Positions 1 to 7,215 of a stretch of 17,716 nt of DNA are shown here, one piece after another. Made by a program: the position numbers and the translations under genes. Below the pieces are notes generated by a model. That model saw nothing but the letters and a program-made list of their open reading frames with translations. It searched no databases and was not told the DNA's origin. Positions within the stretch are counted from its first letter, which is position 1; the number at the start of each line of letters is the position of its first letter. This DNA is from JAPLDB01 sp964356415 (GTDB lineage Bacteria > Bacteroidota > Bacteroidia > AKYH767-A > 2013-40CM-41-45): assembly GCA_964356415.1 (NCBI GenBank), contig CAYHHK010000086.1:1-17716 (forward strand), read 5' to 3'.

Positions 1-239
1 TTGGCTGCGAAGCCGGCAGACAAAGCCTTGTAGGCAACGAGCATTTGTTTTTCCTGATCTGGTGTTGGTGTAATGGAATCAAAATAATGAAGCTGGATTG
101 CAGCCTGATCAAGGGCCTCAACGGGAGGTGCTGCAACAGTGATGTTTGCGATCAGCTTGTTCAGATCAGGCGCCTGGGCAAGAGCAAAAACTGTAGTAGT
201 CAGACAGCAGGAAACAATGGTGAGGAATTTCGATATCAT
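1..239 (-). CDS. secreted protein of unknown function, N-terminal part (runs off left edge)
   Basis: Reading the minus strand from the ATG at 239 gives an open frame of 79 codons to the window edge with no stop. The start MISKFLTIVSCC leads a hydrophobic segment that ends in FALAQAPD, a plausible signal peptidase I site after residue 21. IVSC at residues 8-11 also fits a lipobox, but it comes very early and the hydrophobic stretch continues past it, so ordinary Sec secretion is more likely. The mature part seen is short and polar (LNKLIANITVAAPPVEAL); I recognise no domain. It starts only 4 nt after the stop of the upstream histidine kinase, so the two are probably co-transcribed, and it could be a periplasmic partner of that sensor. 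Function unknown. Confidence 0.7.
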   Translation of the reverse strand, partial: MISKFLTIVSCCLTTTVFALAQAPDLNKLIANITVAAPPVEALDQAAIQLHYFDSITPTPDQEKQMLVAYKALSAGFAA

Positions 240-243
240 AAGA

Positions 244-1089
244 TCAGGAAGTAAAGAATTTAATATAGACATCGGTCTTGTTTCCAGGTTCGCTTTCAAT
301 TTTCAATTCCCCGAGGTGCAATTCGCCAACTATTTTTTTTGCAAAATGCATTCCGAGTCCGGAGGAATTCGTTGTTGTTTTCAGTGTAAAATAAGGACTG
401 CCAACCTGCTGAATGATATCATCGGTCATTCCTTCACCGTTATCGTGGATCCGAACCTGAAGGAAACGCGGAAGCACACGTGTGCTTATGGTGACTTTTG
501 GTGCATATCCTTTGACCTTTTTCTCCTGCCGTTCCTGTACTGACTGGAATGCATTAATCAAAACATTGATGAGTAATTGAGCAACAGCATCAGGAATGAG
601 TTTGATCTGCGGGAGGTTTTTTTCAAGGTCTTTGGAAACAGTAATTTTAAGATCAGGATCCGGTGATCTCATTCCGCTGTAAACAAGTTCAAAGCACTGG
701 TCACATAACTGGTTGAGGTTGGCGCTTACTTTTTCAATTCCCGGTTCTGCAGCCTGACTGAGGATAGTAGAAGTTATTTTGTGGCCTGCAGTAGCACTGC
801 GAACCAATTCGGCGATGGATGCCTTAAGTTTGTCAGCTGCTTCTTTGGAAAAGCCGTTTTCCGGTGTAAGCTGAGTTTCCATAAAAAGTTTCTGGATTTC
901 CAATGCTTTTGCATTCAGCTGTTCATTCACTTCAGCATGCCCATGTCCGGTCCTGATCAATGCCGCACCTTCTTCCAATTTAGAATTTGATGTTGATAAT
1001 TGTCCCTTGCTCAGCTCCAGTCTTGCTTGCACACGCTTCAGTGCTTTAGATCTTATCTGGATGAGTACAAGAACGATTGCCAGCCATAT
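244..1089 (-). CDS. membrane sensor histidine kinase, C-terminal part (5' end lost in gap)
   Basis: The visible 281 residues begin in the end of a transmembrane helix (IWLAIVLVLIQ), followed by basic residues and a coiled-coil-like linker. A helical dimerisation-type region and a complete HATPase domain follow. The N-box is LLINVLINAFQSV, the G1 box HDNGEGM (about 426-447), an F-box-like SPYFTLKTT, and the G2 box SSGLGM. The segment LNQLCDQCFELVYSGMR before the ATPase is typical of Bacteroidota kinases that carry sensor or TPR regions at the N-terminus. A canonical phospho-acceptor box (HEIxNPL) is not visible where it is expected; only GHGHAEVNEQ occupies that area. The open frame runs into the N gap, so the start and sensor domain are unknown; any apparent start inside the visible part is artificial. 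The stop lies 4 nt before the next gene. ATP-binding kinase-like protein: strong. Active autokinase: uncertain. Confidence 0.85.
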   Translation of the reverse strand: MWLAIVLVLIQIRSKALKRVQARLELSKGQLSTSNSKLEEGAALIRTGHGHAEVNEQLNAKALEIQKLFMETQLTPENGFSKEAADKLKASIAELVRSATAGHKITSTILSQAAEPGIEKVSANLNQLCDQCFELVYSGMRSPDPDLKITVSKDLEKNLPQIKLIPDAVAQLLINVLINAFQSVQERQEKKVKGYAPKVTISTRVLPRFLQVRIHDNGEGMTDDIIQQVGSPYFTLKTTTNSSGLGMHFAKKIVGELHLGELKIESEPGNKTDVYIKFFTS

Positions 1090-1189
1090 NNNNNNNNNNN
1101 NNNNNNNNNNNNNNNNNNNNNNNNNNNNNNNNNNNNNNNNNNNNNNNNNNNNNNNNNNNNNNNNNNNNNNNNNNNNNNNNNNNNNNNNN
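1090..1189. other. assembly gap (100 N)
   Basis: Exactly 100 N, the usual placeholder for a scaffold gap of unknown size. It lies between two divergent genes that both lack their 5' ends: the histidine kinase on the left and the T9SS protein on the right. The hidden DNA must include a sensor N-terminus, a signal peptide and the promoters, so the true gap is probably much longer than 100 bases. Any reading frame across it is meaningless. Confidence 0.97.
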
Positions 1190-2419
1190 ATTGAAGGAAC
1201 TCAGGCAGCATACCTCGGTAATTTTTATTGCAATCCATGTTCTAATGTTGCAAATGACACATCCTGTTTAAGCGACAGTGCATGTACAATGAATCCGCTA
1301 CCACCCGGTTTTCCAACCAATACTGTGCAACAGGGAGGCAGTACAGGGGTATCATTGTCGCAAACCGTGAACGGACTTACACCGGGCAACACATATGTCC
1401 TTGAGTTCTGGGCCGGAGGAGAAGGCAGCTCCTGGCCGAACCGCGGATTGTTTGGTGTGGACGTAGGCTTCGGAGACACTTTGCTAAGGTGTAAACAAAC
1501 GAGGGCATTCAGTACTGATATCGGCACAAGGTATCTTGTTGAGTTTATGGCAACTTCTACGAGTCATACGATCAAGTTCACCAACTGGGGTCATATTTGT
1601 GCAGATTGTACTGAACTCATCATAGATGATGTAAGGCTTTATCCGCTTACCGATCTTTCACCTTCCGTGGCGCCATGTCTTGGTATCAATCCGATCGCAT
1701 TGTTCAGTGCACCGAATCATATTTGTCCGGGCACGTGCACAAGCTTCAACAACCTTTCATTGAATTGCTTTTCATTTTTGTGGTCGTTTCCCGGAGCAAA
1801 TCCATCTGTGAGCACAGATATTAATCCTACGAATATCTGTTATAATACACCAGGAACCTATGCTGTTTCGCTTGTCGGCAGCAATTCAACAACAAGTGAT
1901 ACGCTTACGCTGAACAACTACATTACAGTTTATCCATATCCTCCTCCACAGGGGATTGCACAAAGCGGAGATACCTTATTTGCCAATGCCGGAGCCGTTT
2001 CATACCAGTGGTATTATAACGGAGGGATTATCAACGGAGCGACGGCTTCTTATTATGTTGCTTCAGCAAGCGGGGACTACAATGTGGTTGCAACAGATAA
2101 TAACGGATGCGAAGTGGAGGCAGTGATTTTTAATGTATTTGCGGGTCTGCAATCGGAAGTTGGCATGGGGCAGTTGGCAATCTTTCCGAATCCGGTGCAC
2201 GATAATTTGTCAATTCAAAAGTTGAAAATTACATCAGGAAGCATCGTTTCAATTTCAGTTTACAACATGACCGGACAACGTGTAATCGAATACCAGCCGG
2301 ATGTCTATAACAGCAAATATGGTATTGCTGTTGATGTTTCTGTTTTGTCAGCAGGGTTGTATTACATTGGCATAAGTGGAGTTGAAAATGTTTTTTACGC
2401 GAGATTTATCAAAAATTGA
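1190..2419 (+). CDS. T9SS-exported multidomain protein with PKD domain, C-terminal part
   Basis: The 409 residues after the gap show modular extracellular architecture. First comes a beta-sandwich, galactose-binding-like region (NGLTPGNTYVLEFWAG, then TIKFTNWGHI and ELIIDDVRLYPL). Next is a PKD domain from about 1690 (FSAPNHICPGTCTSFNNLS and FLWSFPGANP, ending TYAVSLVGSN). An Ig-like segment follows (YQWYYNGGIINGATASYY and GDYNVVATDNNGC). From about 2160 a type A T9SS sorting domain closes the protein: LAIFPNPVHDNLSI, VYNMTGQRV, LSAGLYYIGI and a basic end. Such proteins pass the outer membrane through the Por/type IX system and lose the sorting domain at the surface. Several cysteines suit an extracellular, disulfide-bonded protein. 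The N-terminus and signal peptide lie in the gap. No catalytic domain is visible, so a surface or adhesive role is only a guess. Confidence 0.88.
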   Translation: MEGTQAAYLGNFYCNPCSNVANDTSCLSDSACTMNPLPPGFPTNTVQQGGSTGVSLSQTVNGLTPGNTYVLEFWAGGEGSSWPNRGLFGVDVGFGDTLLRCKQTRAFSTDIGTRYLVEFMATSTSHTIKFTNWGHICADCTELIIDDVRLYPLTDLSPSVAPCLGINPIALFSAPNHICPGTCTSFNNLSLNCFSFLWSFPGANPSVSTDINPTNICYNTPGTYAVSLVGSNSTTSDTLTLNNYITVYPYPPPQGIAQSGDTLFANAGAVSYQWYYNGGIINGATASYYVASASGDYNVVATDNNGCEVEAVIFNVFAGLQSEVGMGQLAIFPNPVHDNLSIQKLKITSGSIVSISVYNMTGQRVIEYQPDVYNSKYGIAVDVSVLSAGLYYIGISGVENVFYARFIKN

Positions 2420-2475
2420 TCTTGGGTAAAATTGCTTTTGTAATTTTCTGATAAAAGGCATTCTTGACTTTTTAA

Positions 2476-2510
2476 GTTTAAGCAAGAAATAATTTCTGTT
2501 GATCTTAAAC
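2476..2510. terminator. possible hairpin after the T9SS gene
   Basis: GTTTAAG at 2476-2482 is the reverse complement of CTTAAAC at 2504-2510. Inside the loop AGAAAT (2485-2490) and ATTTCT (2492-2497) can also pair. It lies 57 nt after the stop of the T9SS gene and before the VOC gene. The stem is short and AT-rich with no clear T tract, so this is a weak terminator candidate that could be chance. Confidence 0.22.
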
Positions 2511-2559
2511 AACCATACTTTGGATTTTTAGATTTTAAACGATTTAAGAGCATAGAATT

Positions 2560-2937
2560 ATGGAATCCATTTCACCAAACATTTTTGTTAAGGACATTAA
2601 TAAGACAATCTCATTTTATGAGCAACTCGGATTTAATGTTGTTGCAAAAGTGCCTGAACAAGGTGATTGTGTATGGGTGATGATGACGTGCGGCACAGTT
2701 ACTTTTATGTTCCAGATATTTGATAGTCTGGGTGCTGAATTACCGGCAATATCACGACAGGATGGAGGTTCTTTGTTGCTGTACATACAGACTAAGAAAA
2801 TCAGGGAATTGCACGAAAGGATAAAAGACAAAGTAAATGTTGTAAAGGGGCTTGAAAAAACATTTTACGGTGCAACTGAATTTTCGATTCAGGACATCAA
2901 TGGTTACATCCTGACTTTTGCAGAAGATGAGCAATAG
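2560..2937 (+). CDS. VOC-fold (glyoxalase/bleomycin resistance-like) protein
   Basis: A 125-residue protein of the vicinal oxygen chelate superfamily. It opens with the beta-alpha signature SPNIFVKDINKTISFYEQLGF. A second half follows with RQDGGSLLLYIQTKKIREL and the closing GYILTFAEDEQ, where the Glu is a typical metal-ligand position. Position 7 is Asn rather than the usual His or Gln ligand, so either it needs no metal, like bleomycin-binding proteins, or its ligand set is unusual. Length matches single-domain members. The start ATG at 2560 gives full domain coverage; no strong ribosome site is seen. It is 75 nt ahead of nhaD on the same strand, and an operon is possible. The substrate cannot be told: members include glyoxalases, dioxygenases, isomerases and antibiotic-binding proteins. 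Confidence 0.88.
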   Translation: MESISPNIFVKDINKTISFYEQLGFNVVAKVPEQGDCVWVMMTCGTVTFMFQIFDSLGAELPAISRQDGGSLLLYIQTKKIRELHERIKDKVNVVKGLEKTFYGATEFSIQDINGYILTFAEDEQ

Positions 2938-3012
2938 GGTGAAAGCTTATTGAATTGAAATAATACATTTATCAGGGTTTGCGATATTGACTTGCTTTAT
3001 ATCATATTCTGA

Positions 3013-4296
3013 ATGACAGGAATTATCATTGCCATTTTTATTGCCGGTTATATTGCCATTGCGATGGAGCATGTCATTAAGATTAACAAGGCAGCAATAG
3101 CATTGCTCACAGGCGTTTTATGCTGGTCAGTGTACATCCTGCTTTCACCGGATATTCACCGGGTTGGAGCAGAGTTAAACCATCACCTGGGTGAGCTTTC
3201 CGGAATTTTATTTTTTCTGCTCGGAGCAATGACAATTGTAGAGCTAATAGATGCGCATGATGGTTTTGACATCATCACTGTCAGGATCAAACAAACAGAC
3301 AAGCGCAAACTGCTTTGGATTGTCGCTTTCATTACTTTTTTTCTTTCGGCCGTTTTAGATAACCTGACAACCACCATTGTCATCATTTCCATGTTAAGAA
3401 AGCTGATCAAGGATGATAAGGAAAGATTGTTCTTTGCCGGTATTGTTGTTATAGCAGCCAATGCCGGAGGTGCGTTTAGTCCGATTGGTGATGTTACCAC
3501 TACAATGCTCTGGATTGGAGGGCAAATTACTTCCGCAAATATCATCATGAAACTTTTTTTTCCAAGTCTGATCTGTCTTGTAATTCCTTTATTGTATCTG
3601 ACAATTAAATTCAGAGGGAAAATTGAACGTCCGAAGGCTGAAGATAGTTCAGGTAAATCCTCGCTTTCTTCCAAACAACAATCAATCGTATTCATTTCAG
3701 GTGTTTTTATTTTGATACTTGTTCCTGTTTTCAAGACAGTGACGCATCTTCCACCTTTCATGGGTATACTTGGTGGACTTGGATTACTATGGGTGATCAC
3801 AGAGTTGATCCATGGTGATAAGGATGAAGAGGATAAGCAAAACCTATCTGTAGTTCATGCTCTTCGTAAAATTGACACCCCCAGTATTTTATTTTTTCTC
3901 GGAATACTCGTGAGCATCGCCGCTTTGCAGTCTGCAGGAATACTTACAGCCACGGCACAATGGCTTACGTCAACATTGCGTGATGACAATATCATTGTCT
4001 TGTCAATCGGCTTACTTTCTTCTATTGTTGATAATGTTCCGCTGGTAGCTGCAGCACAGGGAATGTATGACCTGAGTATTTATCCGACAGATCATTATTT
4101 TTGGGAATTCCTTGCTTATTGCACAGGAACCGGAGGCAGTGTACTCATCATTGGTTCGGCTGCAGGAGTGGCAGCGATGGGCATGGAAAAGATCAGTTTC
4201 TTCTGGTACCTTAAAAAGATAAGTTTGCTGGCATTGATGGGGTATTTTGCCGGTGCGTTAATTTATATATTACAACAACGATTATTAGTAATGTGA
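3013..4296 (+). CDS. nhaD: NhaD-type Na+/H+ antiporter
   Basis: A 427-residue inner-membrane protein with about 11-12 hydrophobic segments. NhaD antiporters exchange cytoplasmic Na+ (or Li+) for external protons, supporting salt and alkali tolerance and linking to sodium circuits. Diagnostic segments are VLDNLTTTIVIISMLRKL (Asp-Asn at about residues 116-117) and ANAGGAFSPIGDVTTTMLW (SPIGD at 156-160). A second repeat-like region follows in the C-terminal half (SSIVDNVPLVAAAQGMYDL and GTGGSVLIIGSAAGVAAMG). This doubled pattern of a broken helix with VDN or LDN is characteristic of ion transporter superfamily members such as NhaD and ArsB. Length equals the family norm, and the N-terminus starts directly in the first membrane helix, which supports the ATG at 3013. 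It may be expressed alone or with the upstream VOC gene. Regulation is not evident. Confidence 0.93.
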   Translation: MTGIIIAIFIAGYIAIAMEHVIKINKAAIALLTGVLCWSVYILLSPDIHRVGAELNHHLGELSGILFFLLGAMTIVELIDAHDGFDIITVRIKQTDKRKLLWIVAFITFFLSAVLDNLTTTIVIISMLRKLIKDDKERLFFAGIVVIAANAGGAFSPIGDVTTTMLWIGGQITSANIIMKLFFPSLICLVIPLLYLTIKFRGKIERPKAEDSSGKSSLSSKQQSIVFISGVFILILVPVFKTVTHLPPFMGILGGLGLLWVITELIHGDKDEEDKQNLSVVHALRKIDTPSILFFLGILVSIAALQSAGILTATAQWLTSTLRDDNIIVLSIGLLSSIVDNVPLVAAAQGMYDLSIYPTDHYFWEFLAYCTGTGGSVLIIGSAAGVAAMGMEKISFFWYLKKISLLALMGYFAGALIYILQQRLLVM

Positions 4297-4343
4297 GGAA
4301 TCTATATGGCTAATGATTGTTATCAGACTTCAATGTAATGATT

Positions 4344-4351
4344 TACTTTTG
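4344..4351 (+). promoter_or_regulatory. candidate Bacteroidota -7 box upstream of the membrane protein/SDR/reductase genes
   Basis: TACTTTTG matches the TAnnTTTG consensus of the Bacteroidota primary sigma factor and lies 54 nt before the ATG at 4406. The nearest TTG (4317-4319) is 24 nt upstream, longer than the usual spacing of about 19, so the match is partial. If real it would start transcription of the three genes that follow. Confidence 0.28.
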
Positions 4352-4405
4352 AACTGTGTGCCTGATTTGTTAAACTTGTAAAACACCGAATAAAAAATAT
4401 TTAAA

Positions 4406-4942
4406 ATGGGTACATTGAAATTCGAATACAAAAGCCTTGTTGCGATCACAGCCATTGGTTATGGTTTAAGTGTATTCACCGGTATTCTTGGATTTATTTT
4501 TCCGGAGGAATCATATCTGCAACTTTTGTGTTATCAGGTGAACGATGCGCTTGCCATCATGGCATCCGTTATTGCTGCACGTTACACAGGATTGCGGGGA
4601 GAGCACGTAGCCGCATCAGCATTTATTCTCATGGGTATTACTCATGGAGTGTCAATGGCATCATCCGGTTTGGATAGTTTTAATATTGAGAAAGGTCTTG
4701 TTATAATTATGCCAATGATTCCGGCCCTATCTCTTCTTTTCTGGTGTACAATGTTTCCTAAATGGCTGCGGTTGGCCGCACTGGCGCCTATTGCCTTCTT
4801 TGTTTATATGTACATTGATGTAGTAAACGGCGGGGCTTATAATGGCTTGCCTTTAATTGGGGGCTATATGTCACTGATGATTCTTGAGATATTATGGTCT
4901 TATTATATTTATAAGGATTGGAAACTGTTGAAGATGCAATAA
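4406..4942 (+). CDS. small integral membrane protein of unknown function
   Basis: A 178-residue protein made almost entirely of hydrophobic helices; I count five to six likely membrane segments, for example ITAIGYGLSVFTGILGFIF, ALSLLFWCTMF and LRLAALAPIAFFVYMYI. It has a short polar N-terminus (MGTLKFEYKS) and a basic tail (YKDWKLLKMQ). I recognise no family motif. Charged residues inside or next to helices (YQVNDALAIM and YIDVVNGGAYNGLP) could mark a ligand site. It stands 106 nt before the SDR/5-alpha-reductase pair on the same strand, with a candidate promoter upstream, so it may belong to the same transcription unit. It could be a carrier or auxiliary protein for that pathway, but nothing in the sequence proves this. 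Confidence 0.8.
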   Translation: MGTLKFEYKSLVAITAIGYGLSVFTGILGFIFPEESYLQLLCYQVNDALAIMASVIAARYTGLRGEHVAASAFILMGITHGVSMASSGLDSFNIEKGLVIIMPMIPALSLLFWCTMFPKWLRLAALAPIAFFVYMYIDVVNGGAYNGLPLIGGYMSLMILEILWSYYIYKDWKLLKMQ

Positions 4943-5048
4943 TGTCAGAACAAGAGACTATGTACAGACAAAATAAATGAATTTAAATGTCGGCGGTGAA
5001 TTAATATGATTGCACCGGATATCACCGAAATATATCCTGAAGTTAATC

Positions 5049-6044
5049 ATGCCTTCTAAAGTTGCAGTGACAGGCGCCAGTGGTCACATCGGAAATGTAA
5101 TCTGTAGATCCCTTCTTGAGAAAGGCTTTCAGGTTAGGGCATTTTATCATTCTGACAATAGAAGTTTAAGTGGATTGAAACTTGAAATGGTCAAAGGGAG
5201 CGTCCTGAGTAAGGATGATTTGTCGGAGTTGATCGAAGGCTGTGAAACCGTTATCAACTGCGCAGCCATCATCAGTATCAACGGAGATGAAAATGGCTTT
5301 GTATTCAAGACGAATACGGAGGGACCCGGAAATGTACTTTCTGTATCATTGAAGAAAGGGGTAAAGAAAATTATCCATATAAGCAGTGTACATTCAGTTC
5401 ATGATCTGCCACACTCACTTCCTTATGATGAATCAAGGCCATACAAAACCAGCGATAATTATGTTTATGATTATTCCAAAGCGCAAGGCGAACAAATCAT
5501 GCTGAAGGAATCTGAAAATAAGTCAATTGATGTGGTCATTGTCCGGCCAAGTTCAGTGATAGGCCCGTTCGACTTTAAGCCCTCAAAAATGGGAAAGGCA
5601 CTAATGGATTTTTATCATGGGAAAATGCCTGTAGTTCCATCCGGTGGTTATGATTTTGTGGATGTTCGCGATGTTTCTGAATCCATTTGCAATGCAATCT
5701 TAAAAGGACAGAACAGAGAGGTATATTTACTTTCAGGAAAATATTGCAGCTTTGAAGAACTCTTAAAGCTGGTCCATGAGATTACGCAAAGAAAGATGCC
5801 GGGAATCGTTGTTCCGTTCTGGTTTTTAAAGGCATCGGTACCATTTGTAAAACTGTTCAGTATGCTGACGAAAGAATCACCTTCTATTACCTATGAATCG
5901 ATTTCGGCAATTAAAGAAGGGCATCCTGAGATGAACAATTCGAAGGCGAGGAAAGCTTTGGGTCATGATCCGAGACCATTGAAGGAAACACTACAGGATT
6001 TTTTCGAGTGGATGTATGTTCATAATGTGAGCTATAACAAATGA
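5049..6044 (+). CDS. NAD(P)-dependent extended SDR, epimerase / 3-beta-HSD-like
   Basis: A 331-residue extended short-chain dehydrogenase/reductase. The Rossmann dinucleotide motif TGASGHIG sits at residues 8-15, followed by INCAA (about 69-73), the active-site strand HISSVHS (Ser112/113) and the catalytic Tyr140-x-x-x-Lys144 in YVYDYSKAQGE. RPSSVIGP marks the substrate-domain entry. The open frame extends upstream to a TTG at 5010, but that adds 13 residues before the Rossmann strand, so the ATG at 5049 (MPSKVAVTG) is preferred. Family members oxidise or reduce hydroxyl groups on sugars, flavonoids, sterols or steroids. It overlaps the next gene, a steroid 5-alpha-reductase homologue, by the 4 nt ATGA. 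This coupling suggests a hydroxysteroid- or sterol-dehydrogenase-like role, but sequence alone does not fix the substrate. Confidence 0.9.
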   Translation: MPSKVAVTGASGHIGNVICRSLLEKGFQVRAFYHSDNRSLSGLKLEMVKGSVLSKDDLSELIEGCETVINCAAIISINGDENGFVFKTNTEGPGNVLSVSLKKGVKKIIHISSVHSVHDLPHSLPYDESRPYKTSDNYVYDYSKAQGEQIMLKESENKSIDVVIVRPSSVIGPFDFKPSKMGKALMDFYHGKMPVVPSGGYDFVDVRDVSESICNAILKGQNREVYLLSGKYCSFEELLKLVHEITQRKMPGIVVPFWFLKASVPFVKLFSMLTKESPSITYESISAIKEGHPEMNNSKARKALGHDPRPLKETLQDFFEWMYVHNVSYNK

Positions 6045-6805
6045 AACCGGAAACGCTGGAGTTAATTACCTTGATATGGATCGGTCTTGCAATAGCAGTC
6101 CATGTTACCATGTTTTATGTGACTGCGCCATTTGGAAGGCATACATCAGATAAATGGGGGATGATGATCAATAACAAGGCAGGCTGGTTTATCATGGAAT
6201 TGCCTTCTCTTCTGATCATGGTTTATTTTCTTGCTTTTGGATCCAATACTACAGAGACATATGTTTGGATACTATTTTCATTGTGGATCTTCCATTATCT
6301 CAACCGGACCATTGTATATCCGCTTAGAATAAAATCAACAGAAAAGAAGATGCCGATGTTCATCGTGTTCAATGCAATTTTTTTTAATCTTGTAAATGCA
6401 TGGATTAACGGATATTTTTTAGCGGAGATTGCAACATCGGAGCAATACAACAGAGAATGGCTTAGTAGTCCGCATTTCATTGCAGGGTTGATAGTATTTG
6501 TTACAGGGATGATGATCAATATGAAATCGGATACGCTATTGATTGGACTAAGAAAAAAGGGAGAGACAGGATATCAGATACCGAGAGGATTCTTATTTGA
6601 TTACATATCATCACCAAATCTCTTAGGAGAAATTATTGAATGGTCCGGTTTTGCCCTGATGGCCTGGAATATGCCGGCATTGAGTTTTGCGGTTTGGACC
6701 TTTGCCAACCTGGTTCCGCGTGCACTGAACCATCACAACTGGTATAAGGAGAAATTTTCTGATTATCCGAAGGAAAGGAAGGCGGTATTTCCTTTTATCG
6801 TGTAA
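6041..6805 (+). CDS. steroid 5-alpha-reductase family membrane enzyme
   Basis: A 254-residue integral membrane protein very like eukaryotic 3-oxo-5-alpha-steroid 4-dehydrogenases (SRD5A), the same length as that family and with about seven hydrophobic segments. These enzymes use NADPH to reduce a delta-4 double bond next to a 3-ketone. Visible signatures are PFGRHT near residue 30 and WFIMELPS with Glu53, matching the catalytic Glu57 of human SRD5A2. FHYLNRTIVYP has Tyr86, matching Tyr91. The C-terminal NADPH-binding block contains GYQIPRG (177-183), LLGEIIEW (194-201), HHNWY (231-235) and DYPKERKAVFPF. All key positions are kept, so an active reductase is likely. The ATG overlaps the stop of the upstream SDR (ATGA), which implies translational coupling. 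The natural substrate could be a steroid, a sterol or another polyprenoid enone. Confidence 0.92.
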   Translation: MKPETLELITLIWIGLAIAVHVTMFYVTAPFGRHTSDKWGMMINNKAGWFIMELPSLLIMVYFLAFGSNTTETYVWILFSLWIFHYLNRTIVYPLRIKSTEKKMPMFIVFNAIFFNLVNAWINGYFLAEIATSEQYNREWLSSPHFIAGLIVFVTGMMINMKSDTLLIGLRKKGETGYQIPRGFLFDYISSPNLLGEIIEWSGFALMAWNMPALSFAVWTFANLVPRALNHHNWYKEKFSDYPKERKAVFPFIV

Positions 6806-6840
6806 CTGGTACTGAAACGCCGGAATGCGATTTGTCAATC

Positions 6841-6869
6841 AGGAAAATTCAGGAGATCATTGTTTTCCT
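6841..6869. terminator. possible bidirectional terminator between convergent genes
   Basis: AGGAAAA at 6841-6847 and TTTTCCT at 6863-6869 are perfect inverted 7-nt arms with a 15-nt loop. They lie between the end of the reductase gene (plus) and the end of the cytochrome gene (minus), overlapping the last codons of the latter. A short run of T or A lies on either side. The stem is AT-rich and short, so the call is tentative. Confidence 0.3.
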
Positions 6870-7204
6870 TTTACCGCAACCAGGTAGTCAACAATTATTT
6901 TTGCGGTAGAGTCGGGGATGGGAGCTCCGAAATTTTTGATCATTTTATCGACTGTTTTCTCCCATGTTTTGCGCGGAAATTCAGGCTGCATCTGTATGTA
7001 ACGAAGTGAATGGCATGTCAGGCAATTTGTTTTGAATTCGTCTTCTCCAGGTGCGCTGCCGATGTTTGATTCAACATCACGAATGTCTTTTGCCAAAATT
7101 GCAACGCCCTGATCAACTTTTCCAGAGTCCGGATTATTTTCCATGCATGATGCCATGAAAAGGAGGACAAGAAATATTGCGAAAGTGTTTTTCAGGGATG
7201 TCAT
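6857..7204 (-). CDS. SorB-like monohaem cytochrome c lipoprotein
   Basis: A 115-residue protein with an N-terminal lipoprotein signal (hydrophobic FAIFLVLLF, lipobox MASC, Cys20). A single c-type haem site CLTCH follows at residues 61-65, then RYIQMQPEFPRKTW, where Met72 (or Met88 in DKMIKNFGAP) can be the sixth haem ligand. Size, the Met-rich segment after the haem and the position directly after a SorA-like molybdoenzyme match the cytochrome subunit (SorB) of sulfite:cytochrome c oxidoreductase, which takes electrons from sulfite oxidation into the respiratory chain. The start lies 11 nt after the SorA-like stop, so the two are co-transcribed. The lipid anchor would hold the carrier on the periplasmic face of a membrane. 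Known SorB proteins are usually soluble periplasmic partners, so anchoring is a lineage variation here. Confidence 0.87.
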   Translation of the reverse strand: MTSLKNTFAIFLVLLFMASCMENNPDSGKVDQGVAILAKDIRDVESNIGSAPGEDEFKTNCLTCHSLRYIQMQPEFPRKTWEKTVDKMIKNFGAPIPDSTAKIIVDYLVAVKGKQ

Positions 7205-7215
7205 ACTGAGGAATG

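Noticed and set aside
1007..1189. Open frame leading into the T9SS protein across the first gap
   Set aside because: It reads the antisense strand of the kinase gene and then N; the true 5' end of the T9SS gene is in the gap.
3183..3800. 205-codon minus-strand frame inside nhaD
   Set aside because: Antisense shadow of a clear NhaD gene; no domain, signal or independent evidence.
5006..5059. Short frame MIAPDITEIYPEVNHAF overlapping the SDR start, as a leader peptide
   Set aside because: Seventeen codons, no attenuator structure or regulatory codon run seen; likely chance.
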